A DNA stretch of 64,000 nt from Selaginella tamariscina (taxonomy: Eukaryota; Streptophyta; Lycopodiopsida; Selaginellales; Selaginellaceae): NCBI GenBank assembly GCA_003024785.1, contig PUQB01000030.1, positions 487,414-551,413 on the forward strand, in the 5' to 3' direction. Under the pieces are notes generated by a model. That model ran no database searches. It saw only the letters and a program-made list of their open reading frames with translations, and had not been told where the DNA came from. Shown here in pieces: positions 1 through 10,401 of the stretch; positions within the stretch are counted from its first letter, which is position 1, and each line of letters opens with the position of its first letter. The translations under genes were made by a program, and so were the position numbers.

Positions 1-280
1 AAGAAAATGCTTGACGAAATGATTATTCAAGAAGTGAAAGGTTGACAATGTGGAGAAGAAATAAAAAGGTACCTCTTAAAATACTTATAAATGCTAAAGT
101 TAAGCCGTGGACAATGAGGATATCAATCTTCTCAAGTCTAGTTGAAATGGCAAAGACATGTCTTTTTGTTTCGGCCCAAAGTAGGATCATCGATGACACT
201 TGGGACTCTATGAAGTTTGAGCATATCCAAATTTGCAAAATTGGGCTACATGGTAGAGGTTTAAAAGTTGTACTCTAATA
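1..280 (+). mobile_element. Possible Ty1/copia gag-protease relic
   Basis: A short open stretch (42-278) has a weak resemblance to the linker that precedes the protease in copia polyproteins: a hydrophobic LFVSAQ-like run followed by an aspartate/tryptophan pair. No intact protease motif or zinc knuckle is visible and other frames carry stops. The assignment is weak; it could simply be unassigned spacer cut by the window edge. Confidence 0.2.
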
Positions 281-742
281 CATATACACCATATGTAGTA
301 ATATATGGGAATTATGGATATTTTATTGACACTAATTATTGTCGGCCCTGCCCGTACCGGGGGCAACCGAGAGTATATTCAGAGAATATCTAGACGATCG
401 TAACCTAGGACTAATGTTTTTACAAACATTGTATTTCTCATGTTTATTGTGAGTGTAATTAAAACATTACTTGTTCTGTTGTGTGTGCGTGTGCGTGTGT
501 GCAATACATATAGTTGATTATTCAATGGGCAAACCCACAAGACGTGCCGAAACAATAATATAGTCACATTATCGATTAAAAAACTACATTTATATATACT
601 CATGCAAGATGAGACTGTGACCATGCATAATGCATGAGCTGATCCTAAACCTATTTACTCATGTACTTAAACAAGGCCAGACCAATGTGTATCAGAAGAT
701 ATTTAAAACTAATGTTATTTTCTTAAGGGCTTTTTCAAAAGT
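281..742. other. Spacer without recognisable gene
   Basis: AT-rich sequence with a short GT/GC microsatellite near 480-500. I see no coding frame with a recognisable motif, no RNA gene and no repeat matching the rest of the window. Confidence 0.5.
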
Positions 743-1620
743 TTCTAAATATTTTTAATAAATCTCATTAACATATCTACCTTAAGTTTCTTCCCAGCTT
801 TCTATGAAAAAGAAAAATTAATTTCTTTGAACACATCCATGAATCTGTGTGTATATATACTTTAAGAATAATATTATAAATTAATAATGCAAGTTCTTAA
901 TTACAGTCTTAATAGATTTTTATACAATAAATTTGGTAAGTAAGTAAATAATAAGATTTTATTACTTTTATTATTATTACTATTATTATTTATGCGATTT
1001 GTGAAGAATTTAAAAATAAAGCAACAATTGTTTATCAAATTTATAAGCACATATGATTTGTCTTTAACGAAAGTATTTCCAAATGGACTATTAAACGGTG
1101 ATATAGATACTTATAACGAAGTTAATCATATTTTATTTATTTTTCAATGGTTTTATGGTGTGACATTGGTAAATTCCAATCTTACTCTTTTACACAAGGA
1201 TATAAATATCATAATTAAGAAAAAATTTAAATCAAAGTGTATTATCTTTATATTTCTTTGTTTCGAATATTCTAATAAACTATGGAATTATATATTATTA
1301 AATATACACAGCCAAAGTAATTTAATTTACCACATACTATGTAAGAAACCAAATTAAACCAGTACAGAATTTTCCAAAGGAAAAGAATGGTCCAAGAACT
1401 TATATAGCACTTCCCATGTGATTTTCTAATAAAAGAATAAAATGAATGATTTACATAATAAAGACATCATTGTTGACCTATGCTGTTTGCATTTACGTAA
1501 CCGGTCACATATCGACAATTGTTTTTTGGTTTTGGCGAAGACTACCACAACACGAGCGCGAATTTTGATGACCCACATTATTTCTTTCGATTTTTCTTCT
1601 TTTAATCCTCTCTTGAAAAC

Positions 1621-1742
1621 ATAGATCAATCTACAAAGTTGCTCGTGAAGAACACAAGAAATTCAAGTTTCCTTCCCAATCTCTATGTTCTTAAGCTCAC
1701 AATTGCAGTTGGATTGGGTGGTTCTCTTTGGGTATGATACAG
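1621..1742 (+). pseudogene. Orphan exon 1 of INT-type transporter
   Basis: This matches exon 1 of the inositol transporter genes at 10,209 and 45,379, but the start codon is ATA instead of ATG. Two bases are missing in the glycine-rich run before the conserved FGYDTG motif, giving a frameshift. The splice donor (GGTAAATC) is kept, followed by the same CT then CA microsatellite. No further exons follow: sequence from about 1,798 is unrelated and then runs into a gypsy relic. It is a dead fragment left by rearrangement of the transporter locus. Confidence 0.85.
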
Positions 1743-1747
1743 GTAAA

Positions 1748-1748
<1 letters not shown>

Positions 1749-1797
<49 letters not shown>
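1749..1797 (+). repeat. (CT)n(CA)n compound microsatellite
   Basis: A CT run passes directly into a CA run just inside the former intron 1. The same compound repeat sits at the same place in the two longer transporter copies with different unit numbers. Confidence 0.9.
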
Positions 1798-1801
<4 letters not shown>

Positions 1802-2168
1802 TATATTTGATAAGCATATAATTAACTAGCTTATGTATGATATTATTACGGAAAATTAAATCTGTTTATCCAGTGGCTGTTGAAACATGTAATCGAAATA
1901 TCAAACTTAATGGCTCCGTTGTTGCGTCTCTAAAGTGGAGGCCTGACAGATTTGATTCTCAAATCTACATGTTAACACATGAGAAGAGTTTTGATGTGGT
2001 GAGCTCTCTCTCTCTCTGCGCTGCGTGCGTGTGTGTAAACATACGGTGTACTATATGCATTTCATATACCATGCACAATACTCACTATATACTTAAAGTG
2101 TCGTATATGTTTAATATACCCCATATGCAGAGTATTTACACCAGTATGGTATGTTTATATACTATATG
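1798..2168. other. Spacer at duplication edge
   Basis: No gene is recognised. A frame stays open across 1,837-2,256 but contains CT microsatellite translation and runs into the retroelement relic, so it is not a credible protein. The left boundary of duplicated block A falls at about 2,169. Confidence 0.5.
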
Positions 2169-4075
2169 CTTCCTCTTATGTTTCTGTCTTGTTCCCCTTT
2201 TCCCTTTTTCGATCCTTCCAACGGTCTTTATGTTGCAGCAATTGACCGGCTTATGAAGGAGTATGCTGATCTTTGAATTTGACTTATCATTTAGAGCCAA
2301 GATTGCCACATGTCATCCGATTTTAACTAAAGATGATTGTCCAATCAAAGTCCCTATTTGTCGTGGGTTACCCAAAGAGATTAAGATTTTACATGCAAAT
2401 GTCAAAAAGATATTACAAAAAGGTGTTATTTGAAAGTCATGAAGTCCTTGGGTATGTGAACCTCATTTTGTGACGAAGCCTCATAGGAGTATTTATTTCT
2501 GCATTGACTTTCATCCGTTAAATGAAGTGACGATCCAAATGTATACCATTTTCCTCACACAGCTAATCTCTTAGATCGTTTCGGGAGAAATTATTAGTTC
2601 ACCAAGCTAGATCTTGCTTCTGGATACTAGCAAATATCAATGGCCAAAGAAGATATTCTTAAGACTGTTTTTCATACATCGTTTAGTTTGTACAAGTTTT
2701 TGTGATGCCGTTTGGTTTGAACAATGCTCCAACGACTTTCCAGTAGATAATGGATGAGGTTTTTTGCGATATGCTAGAGGTGATTGCTGACTTTATCAAT
2801 AATGTTTTAATCCACTCAAAGGGGATATAGGAGGAACACATCATGATATTTATAAAGTGTTATATCGACTAAGAAGTTGGTTTAAAACTGAAGCAGTCGA
2901 AATGTGTGTTTAGGTCCAAGGACACGACTTATTTGGGTACTATATTTCTCGTGAAGGTTTGTAAGTTGATCTGACAAACTTGTGGCTAATCTAAAGTTCC
3001 CTACTCCGAAGTGTGTGAATGATGTGCAATGCTTCCTAGGAAAGGTGCAATATCTCGGTCGTTTTTGGATTATCTTTTTAATCGCACAGCACTATTGTAA
3101 GCATTGTTAAAGTCATCTTTCATTTGGTCTGTAAACTGTGAGCAAGCGTTCATAGATTTCAAGGAGTTATTGACGACTCCTCTGGTTTTGGTGTATCTTG
3201 ACTACACTTGATTTTTTATTTTGCACATGGATGTTTTTTATATTGGTCTTGGAGGTGTGTTGATGCAAGAGAGCCTAAATATGCTTAGTTAACACCATCC
3301 CATTGCACATTATAACCAGCGGAGGTGAAGTACTCCATGACAAAAGAGTGTTTAGCAGTAGTTTGGGGTTTCAAGAAACTTTATTTATATCTACATGGTT
3401 CTAAGATATTACTAGAAGGTGATCATACTCGTTACTTCATTATTGAAGTAGAAGAATTTGGTTGGTCGTACTATTTGGTGGGCTTTGAAGCTTCAAATAT
3501 ATAATTTTCATGTTGTTCATCGCCGGGAGTTTTATGGCTGATGCTGATGCCTTTTTCAAGCTCTTCTTCCTTCTTCACTCTCTTCTTATGTTTTTTATGA
3601 GCTTGTTGTTCCAACATTTGTGGATTTTCTAAACAAAAATTCTGTGTTGTCAGTGGTTGTTGTACTTGATATTCAGTGTCCATAAGGTGTAGAGCAAGAT
3701 TTACCTTATCTTGATGAGGTTTGCGAAGCTCAAAAAATTGAACCATAGATTCGAAGGTTTGATATGATTTGAGAATTTTGCATCACTTGGTAATGACTTA
3801 TCATTTCAGCATTTACATTCTCAACATCACCTTGAAGATGACTTTCTTTATTTTGTGAGGACGGATTCTGATGATCATTTACAGTTGTGGTGCCTTCAAT
3901 TTTTATTCCATAGTTTCTCCATGCCTACCATGATTCTTCTGTTTTAGGTGGGCATATGGGACATCATTGTATGACTGAGAAGCTACATAGGCTGAAGATG
4001 CAATGTGATGTTATTCAGTATGTGCATAATTGCATTTGGTGCCAAGCTTGTTATACTCCCCCTTGTGTTGTGGAA
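2169..4075 (+). mobile_element. Degraded Ty3/gypsy pol relic (block A)
   Basis: A heavily decayed reverse transcriptase, RNase H and integrase region. Recognisable pieces in order are: the pre-RT motif KILQKGVI (about 2,400); an RT region with CEPHFVTKP and CIDFHPLNEVT; a primer-strand region at 2,700-2,760; an RNase H segment with GLGGVLMQ (about 3,245); the LVGR..WWALKLQIYNF segment (about 3,455-3,505); and an integrase HHCC zinc segment ending C-IWCQAC (about 4,030-4,060). Many stops and frameshifts are present. These motifs resemble the younger element at 15,181-20,019, so it is an older member of that family. It abuts the SCYL2 fragment directly at about 4,080. Block B carries the same relic, interrupted twice. 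Confidence 0.8.
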
Positions 4076-4080
4076 GGATG

Positions 4081-5818
4081 GAGCTGAGAAATGTGGTCAT
4101 GCTTCCGATGGTGCTGCCAATGGTTCTTACAATTGCCGAGTCTCAGGTCTGTTTCCTTTTTCTTTTCCTATGTTGTAAAAGTATATATATCGAGTTCACC
4201 TAGGGAGCTTAGTATACTGCTGCAGGAAAAGGCTGATTTTGAATCCTCGACTCTTCCAGCATTGCTCCCTGTCTTGAGCTTAGCAACAGGCGAATCTCTT
4301 TTATTGCTGGTTAAACATGCTGCGTTATTGATAAATAAGGTACAAGGTACTCTTGTGCAATTTTAAAGGTCTGTTGCCTTAAGCTTGTTCTTTTCACTTG
4401 TTCCAGGTTACCTCAGAACATCTATCGACGAGTGTTGTTCCAATGCTCGTTCGGGCATACGATGATCCAGATGCGAGGATGCAAGAGGAAGTGTTAAAAC
4501 GTACAATTGGCATTGCTAAACAAATAGATTATCAGGTGGGTGTGTCAGCATCTCTTCTGGTAACCTCGTCACACTGGCTTGCAGATTCTTAAGCAGTCGA
4601 TCTTACCCAGAATACACGGCCTGGCTTGAAGACAACAATAGCTGCGGTAAGACTTTATGGTTTCTTTGAGTTTTTCTTTTTCACACCTGTTCCTTCTGTA
4701 GGTTCGCGTAAATGCACTTTTGTGTCTGGGTGAGCTTGTCCCTCGACTGGATAAAAACTCATTCAAAGAAGTTTTACAAACATTGCAACGATGTACCGCT
4801 GTGGATCATTCTGCTCCAACTCTAATGTGCACCCTGGGGGTTGCCGATGCCAGTTACAAACAAGTACTGTCTTGTTTCTTGCAAAGTTTACTGGACTCAC
4901 TGCCTTGTCACAGTTTGGCGTGGAATTTGCTGCCGAACATTTGTTACCACTCTTGACACCACTATTGACGGCTCAGCAGCTTAATCTTCAGCAATTCACG
5001 AAGTACATGCAGTTTGTGAAGGAAATATTGAGGTTCGCCAATAATTTCATTGCTATTCTAGGGACCCGCAGTTGATAACAAGCTTCCTTTTCGGCAGGGA
5101 AATTGAAGAGAAGCGGGGACTCAAGGATGGCGAGGCAGCCAAAGAAGGGATCAGTATGAACGGAGGGGACGCGGACTACTGGAGCTCGGGAGTTTCCAAA
5201 ACGCAGGCAATTTCTTCGGCCACAAAACCTGAGCAAGTTGCCGCCATCTTCTCTTCCGCGACAACAACACCAGCAGAGAGCGCCATTTTCTCATCCACGA
5301 CAAAGCCAGAGAAGCCTGTCTCGCCAGACTTTTCTACTCCAAATGCCAGGCCTCTCAACGAGAGAACTCCGACGCCAACAATTTCAGGGGGCATGCCTCT
5401 GGACTGGGAGTGGCCACCGAAAGCAGGCACAGGCACGGTTGGAGCTAGCACCACTCAAAGCTTCTCGTCCGGGGCACCAGACGTGAGCAGTTCCTTTGGA
5501 GACGATTTCGATCCATTCGCAGATTGGCCTCCGCGAAACAGCTCTGGCAACGCGGTATACGGAGTGGCTTCCTCCCTGAGCAGCAGCATCAGCATCAACA
5601 ACAAGAAGAATCACAACAACAACGGCATTGCAACCAAGCTGGACGATTTCTTCTCGTCGCCAGGCCAGTCTCAGCCGCCACTCAAGCTCGCGCCACCGCC
5701 ACCTCCAGCAGCATCGTCAGGGATGAGGGGCCGAGGAAGGAGTTCTCATTCTCTTCGCGGCGGCATTGGTGCTAACTCGAGAGCCTCGTTGAAGCAGCAA
5801 CAGGATTTGTTGCAATAG
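4081..5818 (+). pseudogene. SCYL2: SCYL2-like protein, 5'-truncated (block A)
   Basis: SCYL2 proteins are pseudokinase/HEAT-repeat proteins that work with clathrin in trans-Golgi and endosome trafficking. Only the second half is here. Exons begin at about 4,081 ([20 protein letters not shown]) and continue through [73 protein letters not shown] and [15 protein letters not shown], then an Asn/Ser-rich tail with DPFADWPP and a Gly/Arg-rich stretch, ending at TAG 5,816-5,818. Introns are about 50-80 nt with GT-AG ends. The kinase domain and early HEAT repeats are absent: sequence upstream of 4,081 is gypsy relic. A frameshift at VSKTQAISSA is possible but the tail is otherwise open. Without a start it is best read as a pseudogene or a 3' fragment. 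Confidence 0.85.
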
Positions 5819-5911
5819 CAGGTCGCTTCTTTGAAACTTGTGGAAAAAGTTTGACCTGTTTGTCCAAGAACTAAGAACCCTAAAAACAGAGATCAACGGT
5901 GAGGATTTGCC

Positions 5912-7200
5912 ATGTGCTATTAACTTCTCCGGTTCTAGGTTTAGGTCGGCGCTTGGAAAGGGGCGCGGCCAGGGCGCAAGGGCAGTGCATCCAAGGTATG
6001 ATCGCGCCGCGTTTTCGCTACTCCTTCTCGTGCCGCGTCTTCGTTACTCTTTTCATGCCTCTGTCTGCAGGCAATGGCGACATCCGAAGAGAAGCCCGAG
6101 GAGGAGGCTCTTCCTGTTCCCGGTCCCGACGAGATCGTGGTACTTATCCAGTACGCGGAAAAAGATCTCACATTTGCTCATCTGGCCAAGAAGAGTGCGA
6201 AGGCTCATGATGTAATTGCTGCTTGTGCAGTCAAGGCTGCAAGCATGATCTCAGCGGCTACTGGCATTGACCGGAAGGACCTCACACTGTACCCACCAGG
6301 TATGTAGTCCTTGCGAGATCACACACATTGGTAACTTCATTTGTCTGTGCTTTCTTTGTTTTTTTCAGCTTTCCTCAATGCGGACAGGACTGTGAGCCAG
6401 TGGGCTGCGATTGCCCGACCTCCTACTCTCACTGTCTCAACGTTGAAGAAGAAAGGGCTTCTTGCCCAGAAGGAGAGTCTCAGCAAGCAGTACAATGCTT
6501 CTCTTGATTTTGTGATTTCGCAGCTCAAGAATGCAGAGGATGCAAAGAAGGATACAAAGAAGGATCTAGAGGGCAAGTTGGAGACCAAAAACAGGCAGCT
6601 GGCCAATGTCAACACTCAGCTGCAAACCAAAAACAGGCAGCTGGACGAGAAGACCACACACGTCAACAATCTCGAGAACCAGGTCGAGCAACTTCGTCAG
6701 GACTTTCAGGCAGCCATGAGCCAGCAAACCCGCGAGATCCAAGCGTTGAGGGTGGATAGTAGGTTCTGACTCGGAAGGTTGAGGTTTTGACCGAGCAAAT
6801 GAGGTTCTGATCCGGAAGGTTGAGGTTCTGACCGAGCAGAATGAGGTTCTAACTCGGAAGGTGGTCACAACCTCATTTTGCTGGGTCAGAACCTCAACCT
6901 TCCGGGTCAGAACCTCATTCTGCTCGGTTATAACCTTATTCTGAGGAGCTTAAGCAGCAGAGCTTGCTGTTTGGCTAGCAGCTCTCTACAGTGATTCAGC
7001 AGGGCAGGCCTCTTGCTGAGGCAAATCAGGCTCTTGCTGATGCAAATCAGGCTCTTGCTGATGCAAATCAGGCTCTTGCTGATGCAAATCAGGTTCTCAC
7101 AAATGAGAACCAGGCAACACGTGTTGAGGTGGCAGCCTTGATGAGCAGGGTGAACGAGCTGGACACGTACATCTATGGTGCTGAGCGTGTCCTTCGGTAG
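5912..7200 (+). CDS. Coiled-coil protein with repeat array (block A), disrupted
   Basis: I do not recognise the family. Exon 1 (ATG 5,912) encodes a short basic NFSGSRFRSALGKG peptide with a one-base difference after the ATG compared with block B. A short intron ends at 6,070. Exon 2 starts AMATSEEKPEEE and carries a helical domain (EIVVLIQYAEKDLTFAHLAK, KAASMISAATG). After another intron (about 6,300-6,368) comes a long Lys/Gln/Asn-rich coiled coil (KNRQLANVNTQLQTKNRQLDE). The frame stops at 6,769, where an inverted repeat array begins. Downstream, 6,991-7,200 is still open and encodes ANQALAD repeats followed by VAALMSRVNELDTYIYGAERVLR. The block B copy suggests an ancestral continuous coiled coil, so this copy looks disrupted. 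Confidence 0.6.
6763..6940. repeat. Inverted array of GAGGTTCTGACC-type repeats
   Basis: The first arm (6,763-6,861) is a tandem array of units like GAGGTTCTGACCGAGCAGAA. The second arm (6,862-6,940) is the same kind of unit in reverse complement (CAACCTCATTTTGCTGGGTC and so on), making a long hairpin-capable palindrome. Block B (41,385-41,495) has the array in one direction only, so part of the array was inverted in block A. Confidence 0.85.
7019..7095 (+). repeat. 21-bp coding minisatellite (ANQALAD)
   Basis: The 21-bp unit GCAAATCAGGCTCTTGCTGAT is repeated about three times plus partial units, encoding heptads of ANQALAD. Block B has only one related unit at the same place, so the array expanded or contracted after duplication. 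The seven-residue period fits a coiled coil. Confidence 0.9.
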
Positions 7201-7236
7201 CGGTTCTTTGGGCTAGAGGTGGGTTGGCTAGACCGT

Positions 7237-7893
7237 TTATTTCAGTGGCAGATAAACGGTGGGTCTGATGTTACTAATGTTGCTACTTTTGATGATGTAA
7301 ATTTCGATCGATCGCGAGTTTAATCTTTTGGTTGTGCAAAAATAATATCCTTTCTCCAGCATCTGTGCCAGCTGCTTCTCGCCCAACGTGTACGAGATGC
7401 TGAAGACGATGTTGTCCGAGTGACAAGGGGTGCCAGCCGAGTCTAGTGAAGTCACAACCTCGGGCTTTGCAAGGCCGGGTGCGATGGTGGTGACGATCCT
7501 CGCCAATCCTTCTTCAATGCCATGAAGAGAAGCCATTCTCGCCCTCTGTCTTCCGAAAGGGCTGGATCGCCTGTTCGTCCTGGCAGTAGCCATTTTGCAC
7601 GCGGCTCTCCTCCAAGATCTCCCAACTCGAGAAGATCAGTCACTGGTGCACACGTCAGCTCTTTGGAATTAAGCCTTCCCTTGAGAACTTTGCAAGCCTT
7701 TTGCACACCTGTAAAAACTTAAAGAATACATATTTTCTATACCTCTCTTTTTCACGGCTCCCACGAATGGCTTGTACGCCTTGATGGCTGCCTCGCACAG
7801 AGCGTAAAATCCAAAACGCAAACTCTTGCCCACCACATCGGTCAATGCTTCACACGAGATAACTTTCCCTTTGCCATGTCCACCTCGACTCAA
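7237..7893 (-). CDS. Unrecognised spliced minus-strand gene (block A)
   Basis: The function is not recognised. Exon 1 (down to 7,743) encodes GKGKVISCEALTDVVGKSLR, then FGFYALCEAAIKAYKPFVGA and VKKR. A candidate intron of 34 nt (7,709-7,742, GT-AG) joins in phase to GVQKACKVLKG and ELTCAPVTDLLELG. Further on, an open frame reads through ARIVTTIAPGLAKPEVVTSL and SISYTLGEKQLAQMLEKGYY to a stop at 7,237. Moving between the latter two parts needs a frame change, so another intron or an indel is likely. The true start is not visible; an ATG upstream in frame was not found. Block B has the same gene at 41,722-42,386. Confidence 0.45.
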
Positions 7894-7939
7894 AGCATGA
7901 ACTTTCCGTTACGATCCAGATGCTCGTCTCGGCTTGCGA

Positions 7940-8470
7940 CATTGTGGACTGCAAGTTTTGCTTGTCTTGGCGGCCTTTGCTTGCTTTGCTATAAGTCTTT
8001 CTTGCAGATTCGGGATGCTATGAGATTTGTTGAGGTGGTTTCGAATGAACCCCAAAAAGATGTGGTGGCGCACACTTTTTTCCAGCTTAGCAACTCACTT
8101 CAGCACATTTTCCAGCACCTCTCACAGTCTCGGTCGCGACTTTTCACCTTACTCTGACCTTGTAACCCAACAGCTCATGGATGCAAAGGGAGTGGCGAAG
8201 AAAGAGTTGGAAGGCCCTCAAGACGAGCTGAGCACGAAAACTATTTAGCTCGAATGACTTCAACAGTCGGCAAGGACAATTTCGAGTAGTGGCTGACAGT
8301 ATGAACCAGAAGCAGGAGATTGAAGGCTTTCAGTAACCAGGTTGAAGCGGTAAGTGAGCACATCAAGATGATCAAACAGGAGAATGAGGAGATCAAACAA
8401 CAGAATGAGAATCTCAAGCATCTTACTCGCAAGATTCATGTCCTAAGTGAGCAATGTCAACGAGAGTGAG
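7940..8470 (+). pseudogene. Second coiled-coil protein remnant (block A)
   Basis: After a splice-acceptor-like TTGCAG at about 8,008, frames encode IRDAMRFVEVVSNEPQKDVV, then LVTQQLMDAKGVAKKELEGP (similar to the QLKNAEDAKKDTKKDLEGK segment of the gene at 5,912) and finally a coiled coil with KMIKQENEEIKQQNENLKHL ending in TGA near 8,470. At least two frame changes are needed. It looks like a decayed paralogue of the upstream coiled-coil gene. Both blocks carry it. Confidence 0.5.
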
Positions 8471-8594
8471 AAGCAGGAGAAGGAAACCTGAGTAGCTTAA
8501 GTTATGTTGCCATTTTCTCTTCATTGATATGTAGCAATGCATTTCTATCTTCTTAAGCAAAGCTGTTTGACAATCCTCCAGCAATTTGCTTTTC

Positions 8595-8792
8595 TCACAG
8601 CCTTATTCGTGACAGCTTTCTGCTACACATGAGATTAGAAACGATTACGGTCGCTTGTAGAACCCAGAAGCGGGAACTTCCAAATGAGGAACCTTGATCA
8701 CCATCTTCGTCTCTTGGGCCACGCATTGAAAAAGCAACATTAAGAACCACAACCAAGATTGCGACCACTATGATCTGCAGCTTCTTTATCAT
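8595..8792 (-). CDS. Candidate small secreted peptide (block A)
   Basis: A 65-residue frame from ATG 8,792. The N-terminus MIKKLQIIVVAILVVVLNVA looks like a cleavable signal peptide or single membrane anchor: a basic n-region followed by about 17 aliphatic residues. The short tail is acidic (RDEDGDQG), then Ser/Gly/aromatic. A TATA-like CTATAAAAAAA lies about 50 nt upstream and three TTGACT W-box cores lie 100-150 nt upstream, which supports a real, possibly stress-responsive gene. Block B shares the first 21 residues but then shifts frame. No peptide-hormone family was recognised. Confidence 0.45.
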   Translation of the reverse strand: MIKKLQIIVVAILVVVLNVAFSMRGPRDEDGDQGSSFGSSRFWVLQATVIVSNLMCSRKLSRIRL

Positions 8793-8835
8793 GGTGAATG
8801 AATCCTCTTCCTTGCGAATGAATGAAGACACTCAC

Positions 8836-8847
8836 ATTTTTTTATAG
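8836..8847 (-). promoter_or_regulatory. TATA box of the small peptide gene
   Basis: On the minus strand this reads CTATAAAAAAA, about 45-55 nt upstream of the ATG at 8,792. It is kept in block B (43,330-43,340). The assignment is inferred from sequence and position only. Confidence 0.45.
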
Positions 8848-8894
8848 GGACTAGTTTGCTGTGTGTACGAAAGTAAATGTGATGACTTACTTGT

Positions 8895-8939
8895 TTGACT
8901 GACTAAGTCGTAGTCAAAGACACTGTTCTAGTTAGTCAA
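8895..8939 (-). promoter_or_regulatory. Cluster of three W-box cores
   Basis: TTGACT occurs at 8,895-8,900 and, in the other orientation (AGTCAA), at 8,912-8,917 and 8,934-8,939. TTGAC[C/T] is the known binding core of plant WRKY factors. Clustering upstream of the minus-strand small peptide gene suggests WRKY control; this is inference. The cluster is conserved in block B. Confidence 0.45.
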
Positions 8940-8947
8940 ACACCAGA

Positions 8948-10208
8948 GGTCTAGTCCACGACACTGCTTAAATTTTGTTTAGAAAAAGGTAATTGTAAAA
9001 AAAATAATGAAAACCTTAATAGGTCTAAATCTCAATTACAGACATAAATAGTATAGGTGGGTGTGTAGCTTCAAAACACGTTTAATAGATTAAAAGAATA
9101 TAAAAGCACACAAATATTAATTTAACATAGTATATAATTAAAAACATTCTTTGAATTAATAAAGTAATTTCTAAATATTTATAATAAATTTCGTTAACAT
9201 ATCTACCTTAAGTTTCTTCCCAGCCTTCTATGTAAAAGAAAAATTAATTTATTTGAACACATCCATGAATGTGTGTGTATATATACTTTAAGAATAATAT
9301 TATAAATTTCTTAATAAATTACATTCTTAATTTATAATATTATTGTCACCAGCACCTTGTTAAATTATTACACCATACCATTATTAAATATTAAATTCTT
9401 TAATATGCTAATTTTTATTAACTACTAGTACTAATTAAAACATGAGTTTCATATTTAAATTTATGTATGAACACATATACGCACATAGGTAAATCTGGTA
9501 AGTAATTAACCTTTAAGTTAATCTTTAATAGATTTTTTATACAATAAATTTGATAAGTAATTTATCCATAGTAAATAATAAGATTTCATTACTTTTATTA
9601 TTATTACTATTATTATTTATGCGATTGTGAAGAATTTAAAAATAAAGCAACAATTGTTTATAAAAATTTATAAGCACATATGATTTGTCTTCAACGAAAT
9701 TACTTCCAAATGCGGTGATATAGATACCTATAACGAAGTTAATCGTATTTTATTTATTTTTCAATGGTTTTATGGAGTGACATTGGTAAATTCTAATCTT
9801 ACTCTTTTACACAAGGATATAAATATCATATTTCTTTGTTTCGAATATTCTAATAAACTATGGAATTATATATTACACAAATACATTAAATATACACAGC
9901 CACAGTAATTTAATTTACCACATACTATGTAAGAAACCAAATTAAACCAGTACAAAATTTTCCAAAGGAAAAGAAGGTCCGAGAACTTATATAGCAATTC
10001 CCATGTGATTTTCTAATAAAAGAATAAAATGAATGATTTACATAATAAAGACATCACTGTTGACTTATGCTGTTTGCGTTTACGTAACCGGTCACATATC
10101 GACAATTGTTTTTTGGTTTTGGCGAAGACTACCACAACACGAGCGCGAATTTTGACGACCCACATTATTTCTTTCGATTTTCTCTTCTTTTAATCCTCTC
10201 TTGAAAAC
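8948..10208. other. Upstream region of transporter A
   Basis: AT-rich spacer leading to the transporter start. It aligns with 743-1,620 and with 43,440-45,378 once the inverted-repeat element in block B is removed. A TATA-like TTATATAG lies near 9,986, about 220 nt before the ATG. No coding gene is seen. Confidence 0.6.
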
Positions 10209-10333
10209 ATGGATCAATCTACAGATTTGCTCGTGAAGAACACAAGAAATTCAAGTTTCCTTCCCAATCTCTATGTTCTTAAGCTCACAATTGCAGCTGG
10301 ATTGGGTGGTCTTCTCTTTGGGTATGATACAGG

Positions 10334-10401
<68 letters not shown>

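Larger units (their letters stand above)
743..1797 (+). repeat. Third, truncated copy of the transporter upstream region
   Basis: This stretch aligns by eye with the upstream regions of the two transporter genes (9,169-10,398 and 44,455-45,566), including the run ending in the CT/CA microsatellite of intron 1. Similarity stops right after the microsatellite. It keeps about a dozen bases near 1,086 that copy A lacks and keeps a segment that copy B has deleted, so it is not a simple derivative of either. It also retains the TATA-like element near 1,399. Confidence 0.8.

Noticed and set aside
992..1357. 121-residue AT-rich open frame
   Set aside because: It lies in the duplicated transporter upstream region; the equivalent frame is broken in both other copies.
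1837..2256. 139-residue plus-strand open frame
   Set aside because: It combines CT microsatellite translation and spacer with the start of the gypsy relic; there is no conserved motif.
3471..3746. Minus-strand frame with Lys/Glu-rich protein (also at 38,188-38,559)
   Set aside because: It is antisense to the RNase H to integrase part of the gypsy relic, whose plus-strand motifs are recognisable.
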